Below, in pieces: positions 1-9,868 of a stretch of 64,000 nucleotides of DNA. The DNA lies in the NCBI RefSeq assembly GCF_002140975.2, contig NZ_CP147247.1, positions 3,163,001 through 3,227,000 of the forward strand, read 5' to 3'. The notes beneath the pieces were generated by a model that was not told the DNA's origin, searched no databases, and saw only the letters and a program-made list of their open reading frames with translations. The stretch comes from Enterococcus sp. 9E7_DIV0242. GTDB taxonomy: Bacteria; Bacillota; Bacilli; Lactobacillales; Enterococcaceae. The translations under genes and the position numbers were made by a program. Numbering within the stretch: position 1 is the first letter of the stretch; the number at the start of each line of letters is the position of its first letter.

Positions 1-1663
<1,663 letters not shown>

Positions 1664-1665
1664 GT

Positions 1666-2328
1666 ATGGGACTAGAATTTATGCCGATTTTTGAAAAATG
1701 GGCAGCAGTATACGATAATGAGGTCAATGGCGGGAATCCGGAATATCAGGAAGTATTTGCGAATTACTGGGAGATACTTGATGAAATCACCAAAGCCTCG
1801 GGAGAAGTTGTATTAGAGTTTGGGAGCGGGACAGGCAATTTGACAGAAAAGTTGGTTGCTGCGGGAAAAACGGTTTATCCGGTAGAACCGTCACCTGAAA
1901 TGCGAAAACTCGCTCAGGGTAAAAAAGCGCTGAAGGATATTACTTTTTTTGACGGAGATATGGAGAATTTTCCTGAATTACCGGAAGCGATAGACACGAT
2001 TGTATCAAACTTGGTATTTCATCACTTGACGGATGCTGAAAAAAAGCGTGCTATCAAACGCTATAGTCAGTTGTTACCAGAGGGTGGGAAGATCATATTC
2101 GGGGATACTATGTTTCTATCTCAAGATACTTATGTTAAACTTTTGACAGAGAAGAAATCCTTGGGAGAAGAAAATCTTGCAGCAGATTTAGAGCGGGAAT
2201 ATTATCCGCTGATTGCAGACTTGGAAGAGCATTTTACCGAGAATAGATTTCAGACAATGTACCGTCAAATGAACCGTTTTGTTTGGCTGGTCATTGCAAA
2301 AAATATGAGTGGAGGAAATTTACTATGA
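1666..2328 (+). CDS. yrrT: YrrT-like SAM-dependent methyltransferase
   Basis: A 220-residue class I methyltransferase with SAM-binding motif [12 protein letters not shown] near residues 49-59 and a motif II/III region ending in [10 protein letters not shown]. The N-terminus ([17 protein letters not shown]) resembles my recollection of Bacillus YrrT, which lies in the yrrT-mtnN-mccA-mccB operon. It starts two bases after mccB and its stop overlaps the luxS start (ATGA). The substrate is unknown; the position between mccB and luxS ties it to SAM/homocysteine recycling. The unusual feature is gene order: here it sits after mccAB and directly before luxS. Confidence 0.85.
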   Translation: MGLEFMPIFEKWAAVYDNEVNGGNPEYQEVFANYWEILDEITKASGEVVLEFGSGTGNLTEKLVAAGKTVYPVEPSPEMRKLAQGKKALKDITFFDGDMENFPELPEAIDTIVSNLVFHHLTDAEKKRAIKRYSQLLPEGGKIIFGDTMFLSQDTYVKLLTEKKSLGEENLAADLEREYYPLIADLEEHFTENRFQTMYRQMNRFVWLVIAKNMSGGNLL

Positions 2329-2786
2329 AAATGAATGTTGAAAGTTTTAACTTGGACCATACGAAGGTAAAAGCGCCATATATCCGCGTAGCGGATAAAA
2401 AAACGGGAGCTAATGGCGATTTGATCGTGAAATATGATGTTCGTCTGAAGCAACCGAACAAAGAGCACATGGAAATGGCAGCATTGCATTCCTTGGAACA
2501 TTTGACAGCAGAACTGATTCGTAATCATGCAGATTATATTGTAGATTGGTCACCAATGGGCTGCCAAACAGGTTTTTACTTAACTGTACTGAATCATGAC
2601 AATATCGATGAGGTTATGGACGTTTTAGAAGCGACGATGAAAGATGTATTGGTAGCAACAGAAGTACCGGCGAGCAATCCTGTTCAGTGCGGCTGGGCAG
2701 CGAGCCATACGCTAGAAGGCGCTCAAGCGTTGGCAAAAGAATTTCTGGATCAGCGTGAAGAATGGGGCAATGTGTTCGCCGATTAG
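2325..2786 (+). CDS. luxS: S-ribosylhomocysteine lyase LuxS
   Basis: A 153-residue protein of the usual LuxS length. Zinc ligands are visible as H55 and H59 in HSLEH and C122 in QCGW; the catalytic C80 lies in MGCQTGFYL and E58 is the second catalytic residue. The ATG at 2325 follows GGAGG at 2311 and overlaps the upstream stop by four bases; an upstream in-frame extension exists but lacks a ribosome site and reads through yrrT. LuxS cleaves S-ribosylhomocysteine to homocysteine and DPD, the precursor of AI-2. The homocysteine would feed MccA/MccB encoded in the same operon. Confidence 0.97.
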   Translation: MKMNVESFNLDHTKVKAPYIRVADKKTGANGDLIVKYDVRLKQPNKEHMEMAALHSLEHLTAELIRNHADYIVDWSPMGCQTGFYLTVLNHDNIDEVMDVLEATMKDVLVATEVPASNPVQCGWAASHTLEGAQALAKEFLDQREEWGNVFAD

Positions 2787-2889
2787 TTTTGGTAGAAGCG
2801 CTAGTAGGTTTGATAGCGAAGAGAGTGAGCGTGCTTCTAAGGTAGTTTTATAGAAATGCGCGCATTCTTTGAACGGAAGGACGAACGTT

Positions 2890-3603
2890 ATGGCATTTTG
2901 GAACCCATGGAACGGCTGCACACGAGTGAGTGAAGGCTGCCGCTATTGTTTTATTCATGAGGGAGCGAAAAAAAGACAGCGTGACAGTCACACGATTGTC
3001 AAAGCTGTTGGCTTTGATGCGCCCATCAAAAAGCGTAATGGGAGCTATATAATCGGTTCAGGTTCAACGATTTTCACTTGTTTTAAAAGTGATTTTCTAA
3101 TTGAAGGTGCTGATGCTTGGCGGGCTGATTGCTGGTCCATGATTCGGGAGCGTTCGGATTGTCAGTTCGTTTTTCTAACGAAAAGAATCGAGCGCTTAAA
3201 AGAGTGTCTGCCGAATGATTGGGGCTCAGGGTATGACAATGTAACGATAGGCGTCTCTGTTGAAAATCAGCAGATAGCGGATGAGCGCTTGCCTATTTTA
3301 CATTCTCTTCCTATTCGTCATAAAAATATTATTTGTCAGCCGTTGTTGGCACCGATCGATCTCTCAAGTTATTTGTCAGATGTTGAATTAGTGATGGCCG
3401 GTGGCGAGTATCATAAACAGGGACGTCCGATGGATTATCAATGGGTTCTGGATATTCGGCAACAGTGTATAGCGCAGAATGTCCCCTTCGAGTTTCGTCA
3501 ATGCAGTACTCACTTTATTAAAGAGGGGATCACGTATCAATTGACTTATCGCCAACTATTTTCTCAAGCGAAAAAAGCGGCGATCAATTGGAAGCCGAAG
3601 TAA
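2890..3603 (+). CDS. DUF5131 (phage Gp37/Gp68-like) family protein
   Basis: A 237-residue protein with the family signature WNPWNGC and a cysteine cluster C10, C17, C20 (C-x6-C-x2-C) that could bind iron-sulfur or zinc. GVSVENQ and a C-terminal Cys in FRQCSTHF are also family features. Start chosen at ATG 2890 because GGAAGGA lies eight bases upstream; an in-frame TTG at 2869 has no ribosome site. The biochemical function is not established; some members are discussed as radical-SAM-like. It stands alone between luxS and the insertion sequence. Confidence 0.8.
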   Translation: MAFWNPWNGCTRVSEGCRYCFIHEGAKKRQRDSHTIVKAVGFDAPIKKRNGSYIIGSGSTIFTCFKSDFLIEGADAWRADCWSMIRERSDCQFVFLTKRIERLKECLPNDWGSGYDNVTIGVSVENQQIADERLPILHSLPIRHKNIICQPLLAPIDLSSYLSDVELVMAGGEYHKQGRPMDYQWVLDIRQQCIAQNVPFEFRQCSTHFIKEGITYQLTYRQLFSQAKKAAINWKPK

Positions 3604-3641
3604 GGATAGACACAACAGATAAAAAAGAAACCTGATTTTGG

Positions 3642-3692
3642 GGGTGTGAGATAGTAGTCATTTCGATTATTGTCTTGCACCCTATTTTTTTC
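3642..3692 (+). terminator. Possible terminator after the DUF5131 gene
   Basis: GGGTG at 3642 can pair with the CACCC ending at 3682, followed by TATTTTTTT. The stem is short and the loop long, so this is a weak candidate. Confidence 0.35.
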
Positions 3693-3805
3693 GGAATTGT
3701 CAATCACTGGAAAGCTCTAAGACATTATTGAGTATTTTATCCTCAAAATTTATTCTTAAAAAAGCTTTCGTACAGGAGCAAGAGACAAGAACAGCGTCTA
3801 AGGAA

Positions 3806-3844
3806 GAGGTTATGACAGAAGTGGTCAGCTTCAAGCACCAGGTA
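3806..3844 (+). repeat. Left part of a dispersed intergenic repeat, interrupted by the insertion sequence
   Basis: The stretch matches the start of the repeat at 9037 (GAGGTT, GACAGAAGTG, AGCTTCAAGCA). It ends with AGGTA, which is repeated immediately after the insertion sequence at 5410-5414 and is therefore the probable target-site duplication. Confidence 0.55.
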
Positions 3845-5409
3845 GGTAACATCGTCAACTTAAAGAATAGAGAAAAAAGAAAGCGTAGCTATCTGTTAGT
3901 AAAGAGAGTATAAAATCACGTATTGCGTACTTGACTAGATAATTGAAGGAGTAACTAAGAAAAAAAGCAAAAAAAAGCTTCTCTCTGAATAAAATGAAGA
4001 CTGCTTTTTTAAAAACTAGGTTTTTGATTTTGTTTATATTTATTGTGGTGTTTGTATTTTCGTTTGTTCCTTTGGAGATCTCGAGGAAGATAAACCGCTC
4101 GTAGTATGTCTTCTTCCAACTTTTTGAACCGAAGTAGCTTTTCCTTATCGTCCTTTTCAAGGACAATATCAATCAACTGGTCTTTCCACAAGCCAATTGC
4201 TATATTCTCATTGATCTTTTTCTTTGTTTCTTTCTGATTTAAATGACTCATCACATCTTGAACCATGTTATAAACAAGACTTTGAGCTAAAAAATCTTGA
4301 TAGACACAAACTGGACTTTTACCTGAAACCTGTTCAATTTTCAATTTGTTTTTTACTGTCTGCCAGAGTTTTTCGATTGCCCAACGTTTTTTATAAAGTT
4401 CAAGAATTTCTTCTCTCGTAATTGTTGCTGGGAGATTCGTCATAAATACATTCATTTGACCATTTTCCAATGGTAGTTGAATCATACGGGTCATTATCCC
4501 CTTATTCGCCTCAAAGTCTTTTGCGAGTTCAGGCTCTACTCGTTTCATTGTTCTTAAACGTGAATACGTACAGGACAAAAAAACGGATGAATCAAGAGAG
4601 GTCAGTTGTGCCCGTTCCTTTTGATAAATCGTCGAAGGGATTCGAATCAAGTAGCTAAGTTTCTGTTTCTCAATAAAATGAATGAGATCCAGTGAGGGGT
4701 ATCCGCGATCAAAAAGTACGAGCCGCGGAGCTTGAAAAGGAATTGACTCTGAGGAAAGAAGATTCTTTTTCGCTAAATTTTTTTCACCGACATGAAGCGA
4801 ATCAATCTGGAGATCAATCAGGAAGGCATTGAACACATCCATTAAGCCACTCGTTTGTGCTCGTACAGATGTTTCACCAAATCGATTGCCATTTTGACTG
4901 AAAAACAGGCGATTTTCTTTCGAATTTGGCACTTCCATTCGACTACCGTCAATGGCAAAAACAAGATAATTATGCCAAGTTTTTGGTGTATCTTGTGTGT
5001 AAAAATGAGAAAGATACTGTAAGTTTAAAAATCGAAACGCTTCAGGGTTTACTTTCTTTCGTTGTGAAAGAAATGCTTGTTTGGATAATGTCATTACAGA
5101 GGACCCCTTTCGCTTTAAGTAGTGATAGACTTCCATGGTGGCCGTAAGGCCACGTTTGAAAAGAAACGAATAAATGACTTCATTTAAGGGGAATTTACGA
5201 GTACGAGTAAAACTGTTAGGAGAATCTGGGAATCGAGCAATTGAATGGAAATGAGAAGAAGTGAGTGAGTTAGAAATCAGATCGAATCGTTTGTGATAAG
5301 GAGCAGCCATTCGAATCACCTCTTTTCTTTTACTATAAAAGGTTCTGAGGAAAAAGAAAAGAGAAACTCTGCTATTTTTCAGAGTTTCTCTTAAGTTGAC
5401 GATGTTACC
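3845..5409 (-). mobile_element. Complete IS4-type insertion sequence, 1565 bp
   Basis: The ends carry a perfect 19-bp inverted repeat: GGTAACATCGTCAACTTAA at 3845-3863 and its reverse complement at 5391-5409. AGGTA flanks both sides as a 5-bp direct repeat. One transposase gene on the minus strand occupies most of the element. The perfect ends, intact target duplication and open transposase suggest a recent insertion. IS4 relatives often give longer duplications, so family placement rests on the transposase motif. Confidence 0.88.
4009..5310 (-). CDS. IS4-family transposase (DDE)
   Basis: A 433-residue DDE transposase. The first Asp is in FAIDGSRMEVP, the second in LFDRGYPSLDL, and the Glu is in YKKRWAIEKLWQTVK, which fits the IS4 signature Y-x2-R-x3-E-x6-K. 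The C-terminus is strongly basic (RNKRKYKHH). The start is the ATG at 5310, preceded by GAGGTG; the longer open frame to 5544 would run beyond the right end of the element and is not used. No frameshift is visible, so the enzyme is probably functional. Confidence 0.92.
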   Translation of the reverse strand: MAAPYHKRFDLISNSLTSSHFHSIARFPDSPNSFTRTRKFPLNEVIYSFLFKRGLTATMEVYHYLKRKGSSVMTLSKQAFLSQRKKVNPEAFRFLNLQYLSHFYTQDTPKTWHNYLVFAIDGSRMEVPNSKENRLFFSQNGNRFGETSVRAQTSGLMDVFNAFLIDLQIDSLHVGEKNLAKKNLLSSESIPFQAPRLVLFDRGYPSLDLIHFIEKQKLSYLIRIPSTIYQKERAQLTSLDSSVFLSCTYSRLRTMKRVEPELAKDFEANKGIMTRMIQLPLENGQMNVFMTNLPATITREEILELYKKRWAIEKLWQTVKNKLKIEQVSGKSPVCVYQDFLAQSLVYNMVQDVMSHLNQKETKKKINENIAIGLWKDQLIDIVLEKDDKEKLLRFKKLEEDILRAVYLPRDLQRNKRKYKHHNKYKQNQKPSF

Positions 5410-5623
5410 AGGTAGGTACTTTTCATCATCTGTTCTGCTCAAAAGAGCAATCACAGTGATTCTAAGCAATAAGGCGGAAATTCCGAAAATTGTCCCATAA
5501 ATTTTTGCGAATTTTCGACTTATTGTCGAAAAGCCTTGAAACACAGTGGTTTACCACTGATGTTGAGCGGACATCGACGCAGCTCGCTGCTAGTAGCTGC
5601 TTCTGGAACACTGTTTATTCGGT
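5410..5623 (+). repeat. Right part of the interrupted dispersed repeat
   Basis: After the AGGTA duplication, the stretch from about 5453 (CTAAGCAATAAGGCGG, AAAATTG, CATAAATTTTTGCGAA, CTTATTGTCGAA) matches the repeats at 9037-9150 and 24684-24795. It ends with ACTGTTTATTCGG, like the TTTATTCG that follows the 9 kb copy. This copy is longer and more diverged than the other two, so its exact limits are uncertain. Confidence 0.55.
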
Positions 5624-5625
5624 TT

Positions 5626-5661
5626 AAAAGGTCTGAGACATTAGTATGCCTCAGACCTTTT
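5626..5661 (+). terminator. Strong hairpin, probable bidirectional terminator
   Basis: AAAAGGTCTGAG (5626-5637) pairs perfectly with CTCAGACCTTTT (5650-5661), flanked by A and T tracts on opposite sides. It follows directly on the repeat; similar hairpins follow the copies at 9 kb and 24.7 kb. Confidence 0.6.
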
Positions 5662-6039
5662 GAAACAATGCAACTATCTGTAAATGGATGGCTTAAATAA
5701 TTTTACAGTGCTTGTTTAAGCAGTAATTAGTTGGGTTTATCAATGTTATAAATGAAAGTAATAGGTCTCATAATAAAGAGTAAGCGCTTTTTTTGTAAGA
5801 GCAATTGTTTTTTCATAAGAATCACGATATTGTGTTTTTATCACATAGAAACAGTTCTGATTGACGATCAGAAGTAAGGAGAGAACTGGATAAAATAGGG
5901 ATTAAGCAGGTGGTTTTGATTGGCAGAATGATCTTGTTGGAATGAGGAAAAGGCTGACATGTTAAAAAATTCACAGTTTGATGTGGGCAAATGATCAGAA
6001 TGGGATGCTTAGAAAATTTAAATTTAGGGAGGAATTAGT
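5662..6039. other. Intergenic region upstream of the acyl-CoA dehydrogenase gene
   Basis: No gene was recognised. TAAGCGCTTTT near 5781 resembles half of a cre site but misses three consensus positions. AGGGAGG at about 6027 is the ribosome site of the next gene. The promoter for the dehydrogenase-etf operon presumably lies here but could not be pinned down. Confidence 0.5.
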
Positions 6040-7179
6040 GTGGACTTTGAATGGAGTAATGAACAAATCATGATGAGACAATTATTTCGCGAATTCGCTG
6101 AAAGAGAAGTGAAACCGCTTGCTCATGAAATTGATGAAAATGAACGGTTCCCGGCTGAGACCGTCGCAAAGATGGCAAAGGCCGGGTTTATGGGAATCCC
6201 AATCGCGAAAGAGTTTGGTGGTGAAGGCGCAGACACACTGGCTTATGCCATCTGTGTGGAAGAATTGAGCCGTGCTTGTGCAACAACAGGTGTGATCGTT
6301 TCTGCGCATACCTCATTATGTGCAGAACCAATCAATAAGTATGGGAATGCCGCTCAGAAAGAAAAATACTTGATTCCTCTTGCTAAAGGGGAAAAGCTAG
6401 GGGCTTTTGGGTTAACTGAGCCCGGAGCAGGGACGGATTCTGCCGGGCAGCAAACGAAAGCTGTCTTAGCCGGAGATCATTATATTTTGAATGGGACAAA
6501 AATTTTTATTACAAATGGCGGTGTAGCAGATATCTACATTGTCTTTGCTATGACAGATAAATCGAAAGGGAATAGAGGAATCTCAGCATTTATCATTGAG
6601 AAGGATTTTCCAGGTTTCTCCATAGGGAAAAAAGAACAAAAAATGGGGATTCGTGGTTCTTCCACGACCGAACTGGTTTTTGAAAACTGTCTTGTTCCCA
6701 AAGAAAATCGTTTAAGACCGGAAGGAAAGGGCTTTGGTGTGGCAATGGGGACGTTAGACGGCGGTCGTATTGGAATTGCTGCACAAGCGTTGGGTATTGC
6801 TCAAGGTGCGTTGGATGAAACGGTGGCTTATGTGAAGGAACGGAAACAGTTTGGGAGGAATATCTCTGCCTTCCAGAACACGCAGTTCCAACTGGCAGAT
6901 ATGAAGGCACAGATCGAAGCTGCACGCCTATTGGTTTATAAAGCGGCTTACGCGAAGGAGCATCAAAAAGTATTTTCTGAAGAGGCAGCGATTGCTAAAT
7001 TAGTTGCTTCAGAAACGGCAATGTCTGTAACGACGAAATGTGTGCAGCTCCATGGCGGATATGGCTATATTCGTGACTATCCGGTAGAGCGGATGATGCG
7101 AGATGCGAAGATCACCGAAATCTACGAAGGGACGAGCGAGGTGCAGCGAATGGTTATTGCCGGCGCACTGTTGCGATAA
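6040..7179 (+). CDS. Short-chain (butyryl-CoA type) acyl-CoA dehydrogenase
   Basis: A 379-residue FAD enzyme with the full acyl-CoA dehydrogenase layout: N-terminal helical domain, the FAD/substrate motif GAFGLTEPGAGTDS, and C-terminal QLHGGYGYIRDYPVERMMRDA. The catalytic base is E363 in YEGTSEVQ. The GTG start at 6040 follows AGGGAGG. EtfB and EtfA follow closely, so it forms a Bcd-EtfBA unit that interconverts crotonyl-CoA and butyryl-CoA (or similar short chains) with ETF as electron partner. Electron bifurcation, as in clostridia, is possible but not decided by sequence reading. Confidence 0.93.
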   Translation: MDFEWSNEQIMMRQLFREFAEREVKPLAHEIDENERFPAETVAKMAKAGFMGIPIAKEFGGEGADTLAYAICVEELSRACATTGVIVSAHTSLCAEPINKYGNAAQKEKYLIPLAKGEKLGAFGLTEPGAGTDSAGQQTKAVLAGDHYILNGTKIFITNGGVADIYIVFAMTDKSKGNRGISAFIIEKDFPGFSIGKKEQKMGIRGSSTTELVFENCLVPKENRLRPEGKGFGVAMGTLDGGRIGIAAQALGIAQGALDETVAYVKERKQFGRNISAFQNTQFQLADMKAQIEAARLLVYKAAYAKEHQKVFSEEAAIAKLVASETAMSVTTKCVQLHGGYGYIRDYPVERMMRDAKITEIYEGTSEVQRMVIAGALLR

Positions 7180-7198
7180 GACAGGAGGGAATGATTCG

Positions 7199-7981
7199 AT
7201 GAATATTTTTGTATGTATAAAACAAGTACCAGATACAACCGAAGTAAAATTTGATCCTGAGACGGGTACGCTTATTAGAAAAGGTGTGCCGACAATTATT
7301 AATCCTGATGACAAAGCTGGTTTAGAAGCGGCGCTGCAAATCAAAGACCAGTGTGGTGGAACGGTGACTGCAATCTGTATGGGCCCTTTACAAGCAGATG
7401 TCGCACTGAGAGAAGCTATGGCAATGGGAGCTGATGAAGCCTATTTGATTTCGGATCGTTCTTTTGGTGGAGCAGATACGTATGCGACCAGTTGGACGAT
7501 TGCTGCGGCTATTAAAAAAATTGGCAACTATGACCTGATCATCACAGGTCGCCAAGCGATCGATGGAGATACTGCGCAAGTTGGTCCGCAAATTGCGGAG
7601 CATCTAGGGCTAGTGAATATCAGTTATGCAGAAGATATTCAATTGGAGGAAGAGTCGATCATTGTGAAGCGTCAATACGAGGACCGCTATCATTTGATAA
7701 AAGCGAAATTACCTTGTCTGGTTACAGCACTCTCTGAGCTTAATGCGCCAAGATATATGACCCCAGGAGGGATTCTCGCTGCCTACGAAAAAGAAATTCA
7801 GATTTTGACAAAGGCAGATCTTGCGTTGCCGGATGAAGAAATCGGATTGAAAGGGTCAAAAACGCGTGTCTTCAAATCGTATGATAAAGAGGCAAAAGGT
7901 GCAGGGAAAGTGGTCGATCTTGATGTTCAGGAATCGGTTGATTGGCTGATCGATAAACTAGAAGCTAAATATATTATTTAA
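7199..7981 (+). CDS. etfB: Electron transfer flavoprotein beta subunit
   Basis: A 260-residue EtfB. It begins MNIFVCIKQVPDTTEV, the usual N-terminus, and carries the nucleotide-binding AMGADEAYLISD and TGRQAIDGDTAQVGP regions. Start chosen at ATG 7199, nine bases after AGGAGGGA; a longer open frame overlaps the dehydrogenase gene and is a reading artefact. The gap to the upstream stop is 19 bases, so the two are co-transcribed. With EtfA it forms the heterodimer that takes electrons from the dehydrogenase. Confidence 0.96.
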   Translation: MNIFVCIKQVPDTTEVKFDPETGTLIRKGVPTIINPDDKAGLEAALQIKDQCGGTVTAICMGPLQADVALREAMAMGADEAYLISDRSFGGADTYATSWTIAAAIKKIGNYDLIITGRQAIDGDTAQVGPQIAEHLGLVNISYAEDIQLEEESIIVKRQYEDRYHLIKAKLPCLVTALSELNAPRYMTPGGILAAYEKEIQILTKADLALPDEEIGLKGSKTRVFKSYDKEAKGAGKVVDLDVQESVDWLIDKLEAKYII

Positions 7982-8000
7982 ATCATCTGGAGGTGAAAAA

Positions 8001-9014
8001 ATGGATAGCAAAGAGTACAAAGGTGTTCTAGTGTTTGTTGAACAAGTGGATGGAGAAATCGCCCGTGTCAGCTATGAGCTGCTTGGAGAAGCAAAAAAGC
8101 TGGCTACCACTTTAAATACAGAAGTGACGGCTGCCGTGTTGGGGGATCATTTAGAGGATGTAGTAAATAAGCTGGTGGATCATGGAGCAGATAAAGTCAT
8201 CGTATTAGAAGATCCCGCCTTGGAAATTTACATGACAGAACCGTATACACAGGCCATGGCTGAAGTGGTAAATGAGTATACACCGGAGATTGTTTTGTAT
8301 GGTGCTACGGCCATCGGGCGAGACTTGGCACCTAGAGTTGCGGCTAGAACTCATACGGGCTTAACAGCTGACTGTACGAGATTGGAGGTACAGGAAAAGA
8401 CGAATAACTTGTTGATGACACGTCCGGCATTTGGCGGGAATGTCATGGCGACGATTCTTTGTCCACACCATCGTCCACAGATGGCAACAGTACGACCTGG
8501 GGTGATGCAGCAAGCAGAAAAGGCGACGAATCCAGACTGTCAGATAGTAAAATACACTGTTTCGAACTTGGAAAATCATAAAAATGTCGAAATTCTTGAA
8601 GTGATCAAGAAAGAAAATGAGCGGGTCGATATTATGGATGTCGATGTATTGGTTTCCGGAGGTCGTGGGATGGGCAGTGTTGATAACTTTAAAATGCTGG
8701 AAGAGTTGGCGGATGTTTTAGGGGGAACTGTTTCAGCCTCACGGGCGGCAGTTGATGCCGGTTGGGAAGAAAAGGATCGTCAGGTTGGTCAAACGGGGAA
8801 AACGGTACGTCCCAATCTGTATATTGCCAGCGGCATTTCCGGAGCGATCCAACACGTAGCCGGGATGGAAGAAAGTGATATCATTATCGCTATCAATAAG
8901 GATGAAACAGCACCTATTTTCGATGTGGCAGATTTCGGTGTCATAGGAGATGCGACAAAGCTCATCCCTATGCTGACAAAAAAAATCAAGACGAAGCGAG
9001 AAGAAAAGGATTAA
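8001..9014 (+). CDS. etfA: Electron transfer flavoprotein alpha subunit
   Basis: A 337-residue EtfA. The N-terminal half is the Rossmann-like domain I, and the C-terminal FAD domain shows SGGRGMGS, the SRAAVDAGW segment, GQTGKTVRPNLYIASGISG and INKDETAPIF, all standard for the family. It starts 19 bases after etfB with GGAGGTG in front. This is a free-standing, full-length EtfA, in contrast to the shortened EtfA FAD domain fused to a second dehydrogenase at 16606. A hairpin after the repeat at 9037 probably ends this operon. Confidence 0.96.
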   Translation: MDSKEYKGVLVFVEQVDGEIARVSYELLGEAKKLATTLNTEVTAAVLGDHLEDVVNKLVDHGADKVIVLEDPALEIYMTEPYTQAMAEVVNEYTPEIVLYGATAIGRDLAPRVAARTHTGLTADCTRLEVQEKTNNLLMTRPAFGGNVMATILCPHHRPQMATVRPGVMQQAEKATNPDCQIVKYTVSNLENHKNVEILEVIKKENERVDIMDVDVLVSGGRGMGSVDNFKMLEELADVLGGTVSASRAAVDAGWEEKDRQVGQTGKTVRPNLYIASGISGAIQHVAGMEESDIIIAINKDETAPIFDVADFGVIGDATKLIPMLTKKIKTKREEKD

Positions 9015-9036
9015 GCAATAATTGAAAAGCAAACAA

Positions 9037-9150
9037 TGAGGTTGGGACAGAAGTGCTAAGCTTCAAGCAATAAGATGGAATTCACGAAAATTGCTTCACA
9101 AATTTTTGTTGAATTTCAGCTTATTGTCGAAGGAGCTGCTTCTGTCTCAC
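9037..9150 (+). repeat. Dispersed imperfect-palindrome intergenic repeat, copy 2
   Basis: The start (GAGGTTGGGACAGAAG, AAGCTTC, CAATAAG) is roughly the reverse complement of the end (CTTATTGTCGAAGGAGC, CTTCTGTCTCAC), so the unit can fold into one long hairpin of about 110 bases. Related copies lie at 5453-5623 and 24684-24795. Short open frames inside it are not genes. Confidence 0.7.
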
Positions 9151-9177
9151 CGTTTATTCGTATTTAGGCATGCTAAA

Positions 9178-9206
9178 AGTCCGGGAATTTATTTATGTCT
9201 CGGACT
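9178..9206 (+). terminator. Hairpin after the repeat, possible terminator
   Basis: AGTCCGGGA pairs with TCTCGGACT across an AT-rich loop. It occupies the same position relative to the repeat as the hairpins at 5626 and 24810 but has a different sequence. Confidence 0.45.
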
Positions 9207-9375
9207 CACTGTTTTTCCAAAAGTACTAACTGTAGATAAAGTGAGTTATGCAATGGAGCACCCATATACCAAGAAAATAACTATAATTATTTGCTGCTTT
9301 TTTGTTATAATTGACTAGAAGTTTTGTTGAGTCGTTGCAATGGTCGATTCTTTACATACGGAGAAGGGGTGCAAT

Positions 9376-9753
9376 ATGGTAAATGGTTTTTTGTGTACGA
9401 ATATTTTCACTGCTAATGCGAAAGAGCTAATAACGTTTTATTCTGAAATACTTGAGATTCCTGTGTTGAGAACGGATGATGACGCATATAATGGTGTCTA
9501 TCTTGGCTTTATAAAGGATGCGCCATCCATTTGTATTTGGGATGCAACCAAGTGGAACATCCCTGTTAGCGGAACCATGTCCTTCGTGTTTGAAAGCGAC
9601 GATCTTGACACGACCTGTTTGGAATTAAAGGAGAAAGGACTTGTTTTTTCACCACCGGAGAAATTCGATTGGGGAACCTACGAACTCCGTCTAAAAGACC
9701 CGGATAATAACGAAGTAGTAATTGCAGAATATCTAAACAAGCCGACGAAGTAA
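9376..9753 (+). CDS. VOC-superfamily (glyoxalase/bleomycin-resistance fold) protein
   Basis: A 125-residue protein with the paired beta-alpha-beta-beta-beta pattern of the VOC fold: an early ANAKELITFYSEIL helix and a late LELKEKG followed by YELRLKDPDNNEVVIAEY, where the Glu is a usual metal ligand. ATG 9376 is preceded by GGAGAAGGGG and is preferred over the upstream ATG at 9340, which lacks a ribosome site. The substrate cannot be told. A strong terminator follows at once, so it is a single-gene unit. Confidence 0.8.
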   Translation: MVNGFLCTNIFTANAKELITFYSEILEIPVLRTDDDAYNGVYLGFIKDAPSICIWDATKWNIPVSGTMSFVFESDDLDTTCLELKEKGLVFSPPEKFDWGTYELRLKDPDNNEVVIAEYLNKPTK

Positions 9754-9768
9754 ATAGAAATAATTAAA

Positions 9769-9805
9769 ATGAGTCGTGACTATCCATATAGGGGTCACGG
9801 CTCAT
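9769..9805 (+). terminator. Rho-independent terminator, probably bidirectional
   Basis: ATGAGTCGTGAC (9769-9780) pairs with GTCACGGCTCAT (9794-9805) with one G-U pair. It lies between the VOC gene (plus) and the MFS transporter gene (minus) and would serve both. Confidence 0.75.
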
Positions 9806-9868
9806 TATATATTTATTTTGTTTACACATAAGCTGAAAGATACCATGGCATAGTTTTGTTTTTGCAGT

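Noticed and set aside
2793..2839. Hairpin TAGAAGC/GCTTCTA after luxS as a terminator
   Set aside because: The loop is over 30 bases and there is no T run, so it was not listed as a terminator.
3728..3913. 61-codon open frame across the left end of the insertion sequence
   Set aside because: It has no ribosome site and crosses the boundary between the repeat and the IS terminal inverted repeat, so it is chance.
4009..5544. Longer 511-codon version of the IS transposase
   Set aside because: It would begin beyond the right end of the element; the ATG at 5310 with GAGGTG gives the normal protein.
5779..5792. cre-like AGTAAGCGCTTTTT before the dehydrogenase operon
   Set aside because: Three consensus positions differ, including the CA end.
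9091..9318. 75-codon open frame inside the intergenic repeat
   Set aside because: It lies in a palindromic repeat and a terminator hairpin, and has no ribosome site or protein-like content.
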